A DNA stretch of 64,000 nt, from NCBI RefSeq assembly GCF_025979885.1, contig NZ_CP110139.1:2480001-2544000 (forward strand), given 5' to 3'. This stretch comes from Hymenobacter sp. YIM 151500-1 (GTDB taxonomy: Bacteria > Bacteroidota > Bacteroidia > Cytophagales > Hymenobacteraceae). A program made the translations under genes and the position numbers. The number at the start of each line of letters is the position of its first letter. Position 1 is the stretch's first letter. The notes under the pieces are model-generated. The model saw only the letters and a list, made by a program, of their open reading frames with translations. It did no database searches and had not been told where the DNA came from. This document shows, piece by piece, positions 9,009 to 18,300 of the stretch.

Positions 9009-10946
9009 ATGGATAGTTTGCCGCCTCGTTTTGCTTCCCGCTTCTATTTCATGTCTGCTACCTCTGCTTTTCGCCAGCTAGCCAGCCGCCCGTGGCTGCG
9101 CGGGCTGCTGGCCGTGCTGCTTCAGCTGGTGCTGGTGCTGTACACCTTCAGCAAGCTGATCTTCAACCCCGGCCAGTACATCCTCGTCGACCACTTCGAC
9201 GGCATCAAAATCTACTTCTCCATTGAGTCGTTTTTGCAGCAGCCCATGGGCAGCGGTATGCTGGTGCACGGGCACAACTATCCGTTCGGGGAGTATATGT
9301 ACTACACCGACAGCACGCCCCTGCTGATTGCGCCTTTGCACGCGCTGGTGCAGGCCGTGCCGGCCCTGGCGCCCTACGGCCTCTACCTCTACGACTTGTT
9401 TATCCTGAGCAGCTTCGTGCTGAGCACCTGGCTGCTGCACCGCATTGCCCGGCTGCTGGCCCTGCCCGGCTGGCTGGCCGTGCTGGTGAGCGTGGCTCTG
9501 CCCTGGCTGGGGCCGCAAACCATCCGCTTGCAGGTAGGCCACTTCAGCCTGGCCTACACGCCCGCCCTGCTGCTGGTTGTGTGGGTGCTGTTGCAGCTCT
9601 ACCTGGCGCAGGCGGCGGGCCGCCCGGTGCGGAAGTGGTGGGGGTGGCTGGGGGTGAGCCTGGTGGTGGCCTCCTATATTCACTTCTACTACCTGGCTAT
9701 TCTGGGAGCTATGAGCGGCTTTTTCCTGCTGCTCTGGATTGTGCGGGAGCTGCGCGCCCGCCGGCCCTGGCTGCCGCTGGCCGTGTGGGGGGGTGGCACT
9801 CTGCTCGTGGCGGGCATCGTCACGGTCGGCTCCCTGATGCTGCTGGATGGCCGCTACTACGAACGGCCCGCGGCCAGCGGCGGCTACGACTGGATAGAAT
9901 GGAAGCTGCAGTTCGGCGCCTTCTTCCGCGGCTACGACTACAACCACATCCGGTTTCCGCTGGAGCGCATGGCCAGCGTGCCCTATGAGTCCTCGGCCTA
10001 CCTCACGGCGTTCGGGCTGTATGCGGGCTTGCTCATCGGGGGGCTGGCCCTACTGCGCCGCTTGCCGGCCCTGGTGCGGCCCCTGCCGCCGGCGGTGCAG
10101 TTCGTGGGGCTGTTGCTGGTGGCGAGCCTGCCGATGGTGTCCATTGCCCTGGGCGAAACCTACCTGCTCGACAACGACGCCTACGTGCTGCACAATTACA
10201 CGAACCCCTTTCTGTGGCTGCGCAAAATCACGGACCGCGTCACGCAGTTTCGGGCGCTGGGCCGCTTTGTATGGCCGTTTTGGTGGGCCGTGCTGCTGGG
10301 GGTGGCGTGGTACGTGGCGCAGTGGCGCCGCCACCCGCACCTGCGCTGGGCCCTGCCGGTGCTGGCCGCCCTGCTCGTCATCGACACCAAGGACGCCATG
10401 CGCTTCTACCGCGACAACACCCAGCGCGACAACCTGCTGGCCCCCGGCAACCCGGCTGCGGCGCCCATGCGCCAGTTTTTGGGGTGGATCGATTTCAGGC
10501 AGTACCAGGCCGTGCTGCCGTTTCCGCTCTACCACGTCGGTTCCGAAGGCACGCCCAACTACACCATCGACCCCGACGACCCGCACTGTAACCGCACCTA
10601 CCAGTTGTCGCGCATCACGGGCCTGCCCATGATGACGCACAAAGCGGCCCGCACGCCCCCGGCCCATGCCGCCCAGATTGTGAGCCTGCCCCAGGCCGGC
10701 GGCCCCCCGCCCGAACTGCTGCGCCGCCTCGACCAGCGCCCGATTCTAGTGTTTGTGGACAGCGCCTACTACAATGGCCAGAACAATCATTTCCGCGAGC
10801 TGCTGAAGGAGCGGCCCCACCTGCTAGCCCTGTTTGAGCGCACCGACGACTTCATCCAGGAGCAACGCTTGAAGCGCATCCGCCGCCAGGGCACCTGGTC
10901 GTTGTACGAGTGGTACCCCCACGGCCAGCCAGCAGCCGGCAAGTAG
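9009..10946 (+). CDS. Polytopic membrane protein, GT-C-like, function unknown
   Basis: The ATG at 9009 (MDSLPPRFASRF) gives 645 residues; ATG 9051 (MSATSAFRQL) is an equally good start, placing the first membrane segment close to the N-terminus. The frame stays open upstream to a GTG at 8919, but that lies in the amidase terminator and is unlikely. About ten hydrophobic helices fill the first ~480 residues. A periplasmic-type loop after the first helix contains FDGIKIYFSIESFLQQ and HGHNYPFGEYMYYTD. The C-terminal ~150 residues look soluble (DQRPILVFVDSAYYNGQ). This layout resembles GT-C glycosyltransferases and YfhO/DUF6311-like proteins, but I see no decisive catalytic motif. It sits between two amidase paralogues and has its own terminator. 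Confidence 0.7.
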   Translation: MDSLPPRFASRFYFMSATSAFRQLASRPWLRGLLAVLLQLVLVLYTFSKLIFNPGQYILVDHFDGIKIYFSIESFLQQPMGSGMLVHGHNYPFGEYMYYTDSTPLLIAPLHALVQAVPALAPYGLYLYDLFILSSFVLSTWLLHRIARLLALPGWLAVLVSVALPWLGPQTIRLQVGHFSLAYTPALLLVVWVLLQLYLAQAAGRPVRKWWGWLGVSLVVASYIHFYYLAILGAMSGFFLLLWIVRELRARRPWLPLAVWGGGTLLVAGIVTVGSLMLLDGRYYERPAASGGYDWIEWKLQFGAFFRGYDYNHIRFPLERMASVPYESSAYLTAFGLYAGLLIGGLALLRRLPALVRPLPPAVQFVGLLLVASLPMVSIALGETYLLDNDAYVLHNYTNPFLWLRKITDRVTQFRALGRFVWPFWWAVLLGVAWYVAQWRRHPHLRWALPVLAALLVIDTKDAMRFYRDNTQRDNLLAPGNPAAAPMRQFLGWIDFRQYQAVLPFPLYHVGSEGTPNYTIDPDDPHCNRTYQLSRITGLPMMTHKAARTPPAHAAQIVSLPQAGGPPPELLRRLDQRPILVFVDSAYYNGQNNHFRELLKERPHLLALFERTDDFIQEQRLKRIRRQGTWSLYEWYPHGQPAAGK

Positions 10947-10969
10947 CGTTTACCGATTATTCACCCCCG

Positions 10970-11005
10970 AAAAAGCCCCGGCGCCAGTGCGGCGCCGGGG
11001 CTTTT
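10970..11005 (+). terminator. Intrinsic terminator after the membrane protein gene
   Basis: AAAAGCCCCGGCGCC and GGCGCCGGGGCTTTT form a perfect 15-bp stem with a 5-nt loop, 24 nt after the stop. Confidence 0.85.
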
Positions 11006-11265
11006 GCCTGCCTAGCGCAGAGGTATGAGGCTGCATCGGCGCCGTCTTGCTTCTCTTGAGCAGAGCCCGTAGCCACTACCGGCGCTGATGCCGCGCTTCG
11101 GTTTGGAGTTGCAAAGAAGCAATCTTCATGACACCTTTAGCTGCACACTTGTGGCCCTTCGCTAGTGGGCAGGGGTAAGATAAAGCCAACGGCAAAGTTT
11201 ATTCGCGCCACATGGCTAGTCTTCTTTCTACGCACTTCCTTTTTCACCAACCTTTCTACCCACCT

Positions 11266-13053
11266 ATGAAAACTGTGTACTTGTTGCTGCTCCTGCTTTG
11301 TCTGGGGCTGAGCACGGCGCCCCGCCTGCGGGCCCAAGAAATACGGCCGGGCCGCCTGCTGTTTGCAGGCGAAGGGCGGGGCCGCTTGAGCTTGCCCCTG
11401 GCGGAAGCCACTTCCTACGCGGAACGCCAGAATCTGACGGCCACAGGCGCTGCTGTGCGGCCAGCGGTGGGCAAAGTAGCCTCGTTTATGACGCGCACTC
11501 TGGCAGTGCCCCTGACCAACCCCAAGCCGTTTATCGTGCTGTCATTGGTGTGGCAGGGCGAGAACCTGTCGGCGGAAGGGCTGCAATTTGCGGTGCGCAC
11601 CTCGGCGGATGGGCGGCAGTGGGGCCCGTGGCAGGCCGGCGCCCTTGATGGGCACGCCGACGACGACGCCCGGCGCCGCGTGAGCCGCCCCCTGGAACTG
11701 GCGTCCATCGTGCGCTTCATACAGGTGCGCGCCGAGGTGGCCGAGCGGGGCGCCACGCCGGGCCTGAGTCAGCTGGAAGCCGTGTTCTACAGCCCCGGAG
11801 AGACGCCCGCCTCTGCGGCCAGCGGAACCGCTGACGCTACTTCCACAACCAATACCACCACGGGAACCTGCGCCAAGCCGGCTGTGACGTCGCGGGCGGC
11901 CTGGGGTGCCCGCACGCCCACGGGCACCCGCTCTTATACCACTGTGACCCACCTGGTAGTGCACCACGAAGCCGGCTCCAACACCAGCTCCGACTGGGCG
12001 GCCCGGGTGCGCTCCATCGAAAGCCACCACATCGACGCCAATGGTTGGGCCGACGTGGGCTACAACTACCTCATCGACCCCAACGGCGTGATTTACGAAG
12101 GTCGCTCCGGAGGGGACAATGTGATTGGGGCCCACTTCTGCGGCGGCAACGCCAACACCATGGGGGTATGTATGCTTGGCGACTACAGCAATGTTGGCCC
12201 CACGGCAGCCGCCAAGGAAAGCCTGAAGAAGATTCTGGCCTGGAAGGCGGCCAAGGAAGCCATTAATCCGCTGGGCAGCGCCACGCACCCCGCCGCTGGC
12301 AACATCCCGAATGTATGTGGGCACCGCGACAATAAGGGCTGCACCGCCTGCCCCGGCAACGTGCTCTACGGCCAGCTGCCCACGCTGCGCTCCGTCATTC
12401 AAGCCTACCTCGACGCCGGCTGCGGAACTCCGACCACTACCGCTGCTTCCACGCTCTACCAGGGCCAAACGCTGCAACAAGGCCAGTCGCTTCGCTCACC
12501 CAACGGGCAGTACACATTGCTGATGCAGGGCGACGGCAACCTAGTGCTGTATCAAGGCAGTCAGGCGCTGTGGCACACGCACACCTGGGGCCGCCCCCAC
12601 ATCACGGCCTGTGTAATGCAAGGCGACGGCAACCTAGTGCTTTACGACAACAGCGGCACTCCGCACTGGAACACTGGTACCTGGAACTACCCCGGCAGCT
12701 ACGTAACCCTGGAAGACAATGGTAATCTGGTCATGTACTACCATGGCACCGCTATCTGGGCTTCTAACACGGCCAGCGCCCGTGCCGTGGTCAACCAATT
12801 CGAAGCCACGGCTGCTCCCAACCCGCTAGGCAATACCACCTTGCAGGTTGACTACCGCCTCAACCGGGCCCAGCATGTACTTGTGGCCGTGTACGACATG
12901 CAGGGACGGCGCGTGGCGGTGCTGGCCGAAGGCCGGCAACCAGCCGGTGCCCAGCGTGCCACGCTGCCCACCCACGGGCTAACCCGTGGGCTGTACCTGC
13001 TACGCATCGAAGGCGAAGATGCCACCAACATGATGCGCGTGCTCAAGCAATAG
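11266..13053 (+). CDS. Secreted PGRP-type amidase fused to a bulb-type (B-)lectin domain, T9SS cargo
   Basis: 595 residues from ATG 11266; an upstream ATG at 11212 would bury the signal peptide (MKTVYLLLLLLCLGLSTAPRLRA), so it is not preferred. The N-terminal region and PGRP amidase domain (~206-387) parallel the gene at 6504 and keep LVVHHEAG, CGHRD and ACPGN. Instead of the laminin-G-like domain it has a bulb-type mannose-binding lectin domain (~394-505), with three sites of the QxDxNxVxY kind: QGDGNLVLY twice and a degenerate EDNGNLVMY. A T9SS CTD runs from ~515 (AAPNPLGNTTLQVDY) to LKQ. The lectin may dock the enzyme on wall glycans, capsule or fungal mannan; that is inference. Confidence 0.92.
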   Translation: MKTVYLLLLLLCLGLSTAPRLRAQEIRPGRLLFAGEGRGRLSLPLAEATSYAERQNLTATGAAVRPAVGKVASFMTRTLAVPLTNPKPFIVLSLVWQGENLSAEGLQFAVRTSADGRQWGPWQAGALDGHADDDARRRVSRPLELASIVRFIQVRAEVAERGATPGLSQLEAVFYSPGETPASAASGTADATSTTNTTTGTCAKPAVTSRAAWGARTPTGTRSYTTVTHLVVHHEAGSNTSSDWAARVRSIESHHIDANGWADVGYNYLIDPNGVIYEGRSGGDNVIGAHFCGGNANTMGVCMLGDYSNVGPTAAAKESLKKILAWKAAKEAINPLGSATHPAAGNIPNVCGHRDNKGCTACPGNVLYGQLPTLRSVIQAYLDAGCGTPTTTAASTLYQGQTLQQGQSLRSPNGQYTLLMQGDGNLVLYQGSQALWHTHTWGRPHITACVMQGDGNLVLYDNSGTPHWNTGTWNYPGSYVTLEDNGNLVMYYHGTAIWASNTASARAVVNQFEATAAPNPLGNTTLQVDYRLNRAQHVLVAVYDMQGRRVAVLAEGRQPAGAQRATLPTHGLTRGLYLLRIEGEDATNMMRVLKQ

Positions 13054-13081
13054 CCTTCCCGTTTACTCTGGCCCTTCTCCG

Positions 13082-13114
13082 GCCCCGGCAGCGCATGTTG
13101 CCGGGGCTTTTTCT
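13082..13114 (+). terminator. Intrinsic terminator of the lectin-amidase gene
   Basis: GCCCCGGCA and TGCCGGGGC form a stem followed by TTTTT, about 30 nt after the stop. Confidence 0.85.
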
Positions 13115-13189
13115 GTGCCCTATGTGCTTTTTATCGAAGAAATTCATTTACCTATTGCTGCCCCGGCTGCCGCAAGGCCTGTGCCAGCG

Positions 13190-13385
13190 GCACACCACGG
13201 CCCGCCGCGCCCAACATGTACGTAGTACATCCTGGCCCCCGCCATTCCCAAACTCCACGTAGGTCGTCGCCGTGGCCGTGTGGCTACGGGCCAGCTCCAC
13301 AAGCAGGGCATCATCGGCCGGGGTTAGGGTCTCGAACTGCCGGCCGCCGAGCGGATACAGAACAGAAAGGAAAGTAAGAAAGCAT
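13190..13385 (-). pseudogene. Possible gene remnant, stop-free frame without a start codon
   Basis: On the minus strand a frame reads LYPLGGRQFETLTPADDA, then LLVELARSHTATATTYVEF, with coding-like composition. It has no ATG and ends in unconvincing sequence. I do not recognise it. Together with the small frame at 13398 it suggests that 13115-13702 holds decayed genes. Confidence 0.25.
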
Positions 13386-13397
13386 TAGCACCTGCCG

Positions 13398-13601
13398 ATG
13401 CTACCAACAAGCTACATATGCACCGCCAAAGACGGCAGCCAGCAAGGCCAGCAGGAGCGCCAAGAGCTGGCCGAGCAGCTATTCGTGAACCTGCTCACCC
13501 TGCTTCTCCAGCACAAAAACGACCCCGAAGCCGTCGGCGCCTACTTCGACCAGGACCTGCTGCGCCGCCGCGCCCCCTTGCCAGAAGCCGCAGCTATCTA
13601 G
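13398..13601 (+). CDS. Small hypothetical protein
   Basis: 67 codons starting MLPTSYICTAKDGSQQGQQE. The middle (ERQELAEQLFVNLLTLLLQH) is predicted amphipathic helix and the tail is Arg/Pro-rich. I do not recognise the family. In its favour are a plausible start and a strong plus-strand hairpin ~100 nt downstream (13703). Against it are the short length and the disordered surroundings. It may be an intact small protein or a fragment. Confidence 0.35.
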   Translation: MLPTSYICTAKDGSQQGQQERQELAEQLFVNLLTLLLQHKNDPEAVGAYFDQDLLRRRAPLPEAAAI

Positions 13602-13702
13602 AGCAGTTTTCGGCCTCGGTCCTGCCACGCTCCCGCGGGCCAGGAATCCTGGCGCAGGAAGACAAACGGGTACGGGTAGCCAGCCGTACCACTTTCTAGT
13701 AG

Positions 13703-13742
13703 AAACACAACGAGCAGGCCGAGTGGCCTGCTCGTTGTGTTT
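13703..13742. terminator. Perfect 18-bp hairpin, probably a terminator
   Basis: AAACACAACGAGCAGGCC pairs exactly with GGCCTGCTCGTTGTGTTT around GAGT. It lies between the small plus-strand frame and the end of the response regulator, and its A/T-flanked stem could act in both directions. Confidence 0.7.
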
Positions 13743-13863
13743 ACGCGTAGCAGCCTTCACCTACTGGATGGAATTGGTCGGCAAGTGGTTTGTAGCGACG
13801 CAGTAGCTGGAGTCTCTACAGCCGTCCAGGTAGTCATGGGCGCTAGCTCAGGCAGTTGTGGCC

Positions 13864-14268
13864 TTAGGCAAAGTGCTGCTGTAGCACGCGCTCCACTTGC
13901 TGCTGGGTGAGGGGCTTGTGGAGAAAGTCGTTGACCGGCAGCTGCCCCACGCGCTGCACGTCCTGCGGATGGACGGAGGTGGTGAGCATGACGACCACCA
14001 CGGCGCACTGCTGGGCGGGCGGCAGCTGCCGGTAGGCTTCCAGAAACTGGATGCCGTTCATGATGGGCATATTCAGGTCCAGAAAGAGGAGCACCGGGTG
14101 GCCAGCGGGCTGCTGGCCGCACTGCGCGCGCAGCTTGTCCAGGGCCTCGCGGCCGTTGAGGGCCACGGCAATCTGGTCGGACACGGCTAGGCGCTCCAGC
14201 AGCTTGCGGTTGAGGAAGTTGGTGGTGGGGTCGTCATCGACCAATAAAACACAGGGCAGCTTTTGCAT
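13864..14268 (-). CDS. Single-domain response regulator (CheY-like)
   Basis: 134 residues forming one receiver domain. The acidic pocket is DDD 11-13, the phospho-acceptor is Asp64 in LLFLDLNMP, the switch Thr is at 96/97 (VMLTTS) and the conserved Lys is Lys118 (HKPL). There is no output domain, so it must act by protein contact or in a phosphorelay, as in the RcpA-like regulators paired with phytochrome and PAS kinases. It follows the large histidine kinase by 42 nt on the same strand, so the kinase is very probably its partner and the two form an operon. Confidence 0.92.
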   Translation of the reverse strand: MQKLPCVLLVDDDPTTNFLNRKLLERLAVSDQIAVALNGREALDKLRAQCGQQPAGHPVLLFLDLNMPIMNGIQFLEAYRQLPPAQQCAVVVVMLTTSVHPQDVQRVGQLPVNDFLHKPLTQQQVERVLQQHFA

Positions 14269-14310
14269 ACGAAGCGGGCGTAGTACGGGCCGGGCGGTTT
14301 CGGTGCCAGC

Positions 14311-17300
14311 TTACCGGAGAAAGTATACGGCGAAGGTGGAGCCCTGGCCCAGCTGGCTCTGCACCGTAATGTGGCCGCCGGCATTCTCCACTATCTTCTT
14401 AACCATGTAGAGGCCGATGCCAGTGCCCTCGACGTGAGTGTGCAGGCGCTGGAACAGCTGAAACAGTTGCTCCTGCCCGTGCGCCAAATCGATGCCCAGG
14501 CCGTTGTCCTGCACCTGCAGCACCTGGTAGCCCGCCTCGGCGCGGCAGCGGATGTGCACCCGCGGCACGCGGTCGGGGTGGCGGTACTTGAGGGCGTTGC
14601 TGAGCAGGTTGTACACGACCGAGCGCAGGTTCTTCTCCGAGAAGATCAGCCGGCAGTCGGCCGGCACGTCGACCTCGAGACGGGCCTGGGTGGCGAGCAG
14701 CAGGGGCGTCAGGTCCAGGCGGACTTCCTCGATGACGGCGGCCAGCGCCACCTGCGCCAGGGGCGGGTTGTACTCTTTCTGCAAACGCGAGACGTCAGTA
14801 AGGTGGGCAATCGTGCGCTTGAAGCGCTCTACCGCCTCCTGCATCAGCTGCAGCATCTGGGGCACGTCGCCCACGCGGCTGGCGGCGGGCAGCTCGTGCT
14901 GCAGGGCCAGCAGCAGGCCCTCGATGTTGGTGATGGGGGCTTTCAGATCGTGCGAGGCCGTGTAGATGAAGTTGTCCAGGTCCACGTTCGTGCGCTGCAG
15001 CTGGCGCTGCAACTCCACTTGCTCGTGAATTTCGAGGTTGATGCCGCTGTGGCCGGCCACTGTGCCGTCGGGGCCCAGGTAGGGCTGGGCCCGGGTAATC
15101 GTCCAGCGGTACTGCCCGTCGCGGCGGCGCATGCGGTAGGGCATGCTTTCCCACCCCTGCCCGGCGGCTACGGCGGCTTCGAACGACGCCTGCACCGGCG
15201 CCACATCCTCGGGATGCACGATGCTCCACACGTCGTCTAACGTGGCCAGCTGGGCCCGCGCTAGTCCGGTCCACTCAAAAAACGCTTCATTGAGGTAAGT
15301 CATGTGGCCGGCCGGGTCGGTGCGGAAGAGGAAGGCCGGAGCGTGGGCCGTGAGCAGGCGCAACTCGGCAGCGGCTTCTTCGACCTGCTGGCGGGCTACT
15401 ATCTGGTCGGTTACGTCGGTGGCCGTGTTCAGGACGCCGTATACCTGGCCGTGGGTGTCGCGCAGCGGAATGAAGCTGTAGTTGTAGTAGAACGTCTGCG
15501 GCACGCCGTTCATAACCACTTCTAGCTCTTGGTTGCGCAGGTGTAGGGGCTGGCCGGTAGTGAATACCTGCTCTAATTGCTCGAACACGGCCTGGTTTTC
15601 CAGCTCGGGCAATACCTCGGCAAAGCGCCTGCCGAGTACGTCCGGTCCTTTGCCCCAGCCCGCCAAAAAGGCCTGGTTCGCCAACTGAATGCGGAACTCC
15701 GGGCCCACGTACACGCCGATGGGGAACGGGGCGCCCTCCACTACGGCGCGCACCTGCTGCTCGCTATCCTCAACTTTGCGGCGGGCGCGCACCTGCTCGG
15801 TTACCTCAAACACAAAGTTGACAATGGCGTTGACCTGGCCGTGCTCGTCGCGCCGGGCCTGGTAGACGAAGGTGAAGTAGCGGTCCTCCAGCTCGCCCTC
15901 GCCCTCGGCGCGGGCCACGGGAATCAGCAAGTCCTGCACCTGGTGGGTTTCCCCCGTCGCGTAGGCGTGGCGCAGCAGCGCTTCCACGTCCGTGCCGACC
16001 AGCTCGGGCAGGGCCTCGAACAGGGGCCGGCCCAGCAGCGCGCGGCCGGGCAGCAGGCGCTGGTAGCTGGGGTTGATGAACTCATACACCAGGTTGGGGC
16101 CGGCGTGGATGCAGATGCCGGCCGGGGCCTGCTCGAACAGGGCGTAGAGCCTGCGCTGCTGGACCTCGCGCTCCTGCCGCGCCCGTACCTGCTCGGTCAC
16201 GTCGTAGGCGAAGGTGGAGATGCCCACGGTCTGGCCGTTTTCCCGCAGGGCCTGGTAGGTGAAGTTGAAGTAAATGGTGCGCACGGGCGTGCCCGCCGCG
16301 TCTTTGAGTACCACCGGCAATTCAGTGCCGCGGAAGGTTTCGCCCGTGCGGTACACTTGGTCGAGCAAGTCCACGAAGCCTTGCTCGAAGGCTTCGGGCA
16401 GGGCCTCGGCTGGAGTGCGACCGGGGAAAACGCGGTCCGCAAACAGGGCTTGGTAAGCCGGATTCACGTACTCGAAGCGGTGCTCGGCTCCGCGCTGAAT
16501 GCAGATGGCCGCCGGCGTTTGCTCGAACACTTGGTAGAGGGTTTCGCGCTCCTGCGCCTGGCGCCGGGCGGCGGCCAGTAGTTCCGCCTGCAAAGCTTCG
16601 GCCCGTTGGCGGGCAAGCACCTGCCCGGTTACTTCCACGCCCACCAATATCAGGCCCGTGATTTGCGCTTGCGCATTGCGTAAAGGCTGCCAGGTACAGT
16701 TGAAATAGCCCTGGGCTGGCAGGCCCGCCTGTTGCCGGGCCAGGGTCATGGGTATTTCAATGGCGGTGAATGGCTCTCCCGTCTGCAGCACCCGGCTGAA
16801 AATCTGCTCCAAGCCTTGTCCTCGGGCGTCGGGCAGGGCCTCGAAGTGGGGCCGGCCGATAACCTGCGCCACCGGCCGGCCCCACAGCTTGCCGATGGCC
16901 GAGTTAGCCAACTCGATTATCAGCTCCGGCCCCCGGTAGATGGCAATGGCCACCGGCGCCTGCTCAAACACGTGCTGTAGCTCGGCCCGTTGCGCTTCAG
17001 CTTCGGCGCGGGCGGCCTGGGCCGCGCGGGTGCGCTCCTGCACGCGGGCTTCCAGCTCCTGGTTGAGCTGCTCTACCTGCCGGCGGGCCAGCACTTGCTC
17101 GGTTACGTCGTAGGAAAAGTCCAGCAGGCCATCAATATGACCTTCCGCGTTCCGCAGAGGAAGGTAGAAGGCATTAACAAACACCGACGCAGTGCGGCCG
17201 GGCTGCTGCTCAGTCAGAGTAACTTCCAGCTCCCGTACTTCAACGGGCTGCCCGGTGGCATATACCTGGTCAAACAGCGCAAATACATCCGGTGCTACCG

Positions 17301-17922
17301 CCTCCTGAGCAACCTCCCGCACCGGCCGGCCGAGCACGGCGTGCTGGGGCACGAAGGCCTGGAAGCGTGGGTTGACGAAGCTGAAGACGTGCTCGGGGCC
17401 GTGGTAGGTGGCTACCTGGGCGGGCAGGGCCATCAGCACTTCGTGGAGGCGCTGGCGCTGTAGTTCGGCCTCGGCGTGGGCGGCCTGGGCAACGGCCTGC
17501 GCTTCGCGTAGGGCATTTTCGACGGGCGTGCGGGGCTGGTCTGCCGTGTCGGTGAAGCTGACCAGCAGCCGCTCGCCGCTGCGCCGGGCCGCCAGGCGGA
17601 AGTAGTTATCGAGGCCGTCGGCCTGGTAGTTGACCTCGTAGAGGTCGGTAGCTTCTGCCTGGTACACGCGCCGGTAGTAATCGAAAACGCCGGTTGCTAC
17701 GGAGCCGGGGAAGTGCGTGAGGAGCGTGCCGCTGGGCTGCTCGGCCAGCCCCAATATGCGCTGGCCAGCCGGATTCAGGTACTCGATGGCAAAATCGTTC
17801 AGCTCACCAGCGGGGCCGTAGAGCGGGCGTAGCAGGTTGATGCCGGTGAGCGAAACAGCCAGCAGGTCGTGCAGCAGGGTGTCGGCGGAAGCAAAAATAT
17901 CGTAAGAATCGGCAAGGGACAT
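14311..17922 (-). CDS. Multi-PAS sensor histidine kinase
   Basis: 1203 residues from ATG 17922 (MSLADSYDIFASADTLLHD). The frame stays open 107 codons further upstream, but that part crosses a hairpin and is not protein-like. About seven PAS domains follow one another. Several share a formula (FEQAPxxIxIxxGPxxxxExxNPxYQ, then a TGE or TGQ motif and YxFxxDVTEQVxAR linker), which points to internal duplication. The last PAS/PAC (LTAHAPAFLFRTDPAGHMTY) precedes a HisKA domain with the phospho-acceptor His991 in ASHDLKAP and an HATPase_c domain with NLLSNALKYRHP, DNGLGID and GTGIGLYMVKK. No membrane segment is seen, so it is probably a cytoplasmic sensor. The ligands are unknown. The response regulator follows directly. 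Confidence 0.93.
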   Translation of the reverse strand: MSLADSYDIFASADTLLHDLLAVSLTGINLLRPLYGPAGELNDFAIEYLNPAGQRILGLAEQPSGTLLTHFPGSVATGVFDYYRRVYQAEATDLYEVNYQADGLDNYFRLAARRSGERLLVSFTDTADQPRTPVENALREAQAVAQAAHAEAELQRQRLHEVLMALPAQVATYHGPEHVFSFVNPRFQAFVPQHAVLGRPVREVAQEAVAPDVFALFDQVYATGQPVEVRELEVTLTEQQPGRTASVFVNAFYLPLRNAEGHIDGLLDFSYDVTEQVLARRQVEQLNQELEARVQERTRAAQAARAEAEAQRAELQHVFEQAPVAIAIYRGPELIIELANSAIGKLWGRPVAQVIGRPHFEALPDARGQGLEQIFSRVLQTGEPFTAIEIPMTLARQQAGLPAQGYFNCTWQPLRNAQAQITGLILVGVEVTGQVLARQRAEALQAELLAAARRQAQERETLYQVFEQTPAAICIQRGAEHRFEYVNPAYQALFADRVFPGRTPAEALPEAFEQGFVDLLDQVYRTGETFRGTELPVVLKDAAGTPVRTIYFNFTYQALRENGQTVGISTFAYDVTEQVRARQEREVQQRRLYALFEQAPAGICIHAGPNLVYEFINPSYQRLLPGRALLGRPLFEALPELVGTDVEALLRHAYATGETHQVQDLLIPVARAEGEGELEDRYFTFVYQARRDEHGQVNAIVNFVFEVTEQVRARRKVEDSEQQVRAVVEGAPFPIGVYVGPEFRIQLANQAFLAGWGKGPDVLGRRFAEVLPELENQAVFEQLEQVFTTGQPLHLRNQELEVVMNGVPQTFYYNYSFIPLRDTHGQVYGVLNTATDVTDQIVARQQVEEAAAELRLLTAHAPAFLFRTDPAGHMTYLNEAFFEWTGLARAQLATLDDVWSIVHPEDVAPVQASFEAAVAAGQGWESMPYRMRRRDGQYRWTITRAQPYLGPDGTVAGHSGINLEIHEQVELQRQLQRTNVDLDNFIYTASHDLKAPITNIEGLLLALQHELPAASRVGDVPQMLQLMQEAVERFKRTIAHLTDVSRLQKEYNPPLAQVALAAVIEEVRLDLTPLLLATQARLEVDVPADCRLIFSEKNLRSVVYNLLSNALKYRHPDRVPRVHIRCRAEAGYQVLQVQDNGLGIDLAHGQEQLFQLFQRLHTHVEGTGIGLYMVKKIVENAGGHITVQSQLGQGSTFAVYFLR

Positions 17923-18025
17923 ACGGAACGAGCTACAACACGTGGAATCAGCAGCCGGGGTATGTACCCAGCAGTTCAATTCAACTAAGATGGGTAATAA
18001 TTCGTGCTGCTGCCCGGTGGTATAT

Positions 18026-18056
18026 AAAAAAAGCTCCGGCCCACGGACCGAAGCTT
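18026..18056. terminator. Hairpin upstream of the kinase
   Basis: AAAGCTCCGG and CCGAAGCTTT form a stem with one mismatch, flanked by A and T runs. On the minus strand it could end transcripts coming from the S46 peptidase before the kinase gene. Confidence 0.55.
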
Positions 18057-18300
18057 TCTTAATAAATACCGCGCTGGCGCTGGTTGCCTCACTTCTCCCC
18101 GAAAAGGAAAGCGGCACTGGTGGTAGCTTGTAGAGGGTATTCGGGTTAGCTAACCAGTTGGTCAGCCCGCTGTAGCGACGCGGCAAAAACCAATGCAAAC
18201 CGCTTCTTGGTTTCTGGTTGATGCTCTGACCCGTATCGACCACCCCTGCCCCTTCTTTCGAGGCGGGAAACCGGCGCTGGCTCCTGAGCTATGACGCGGC

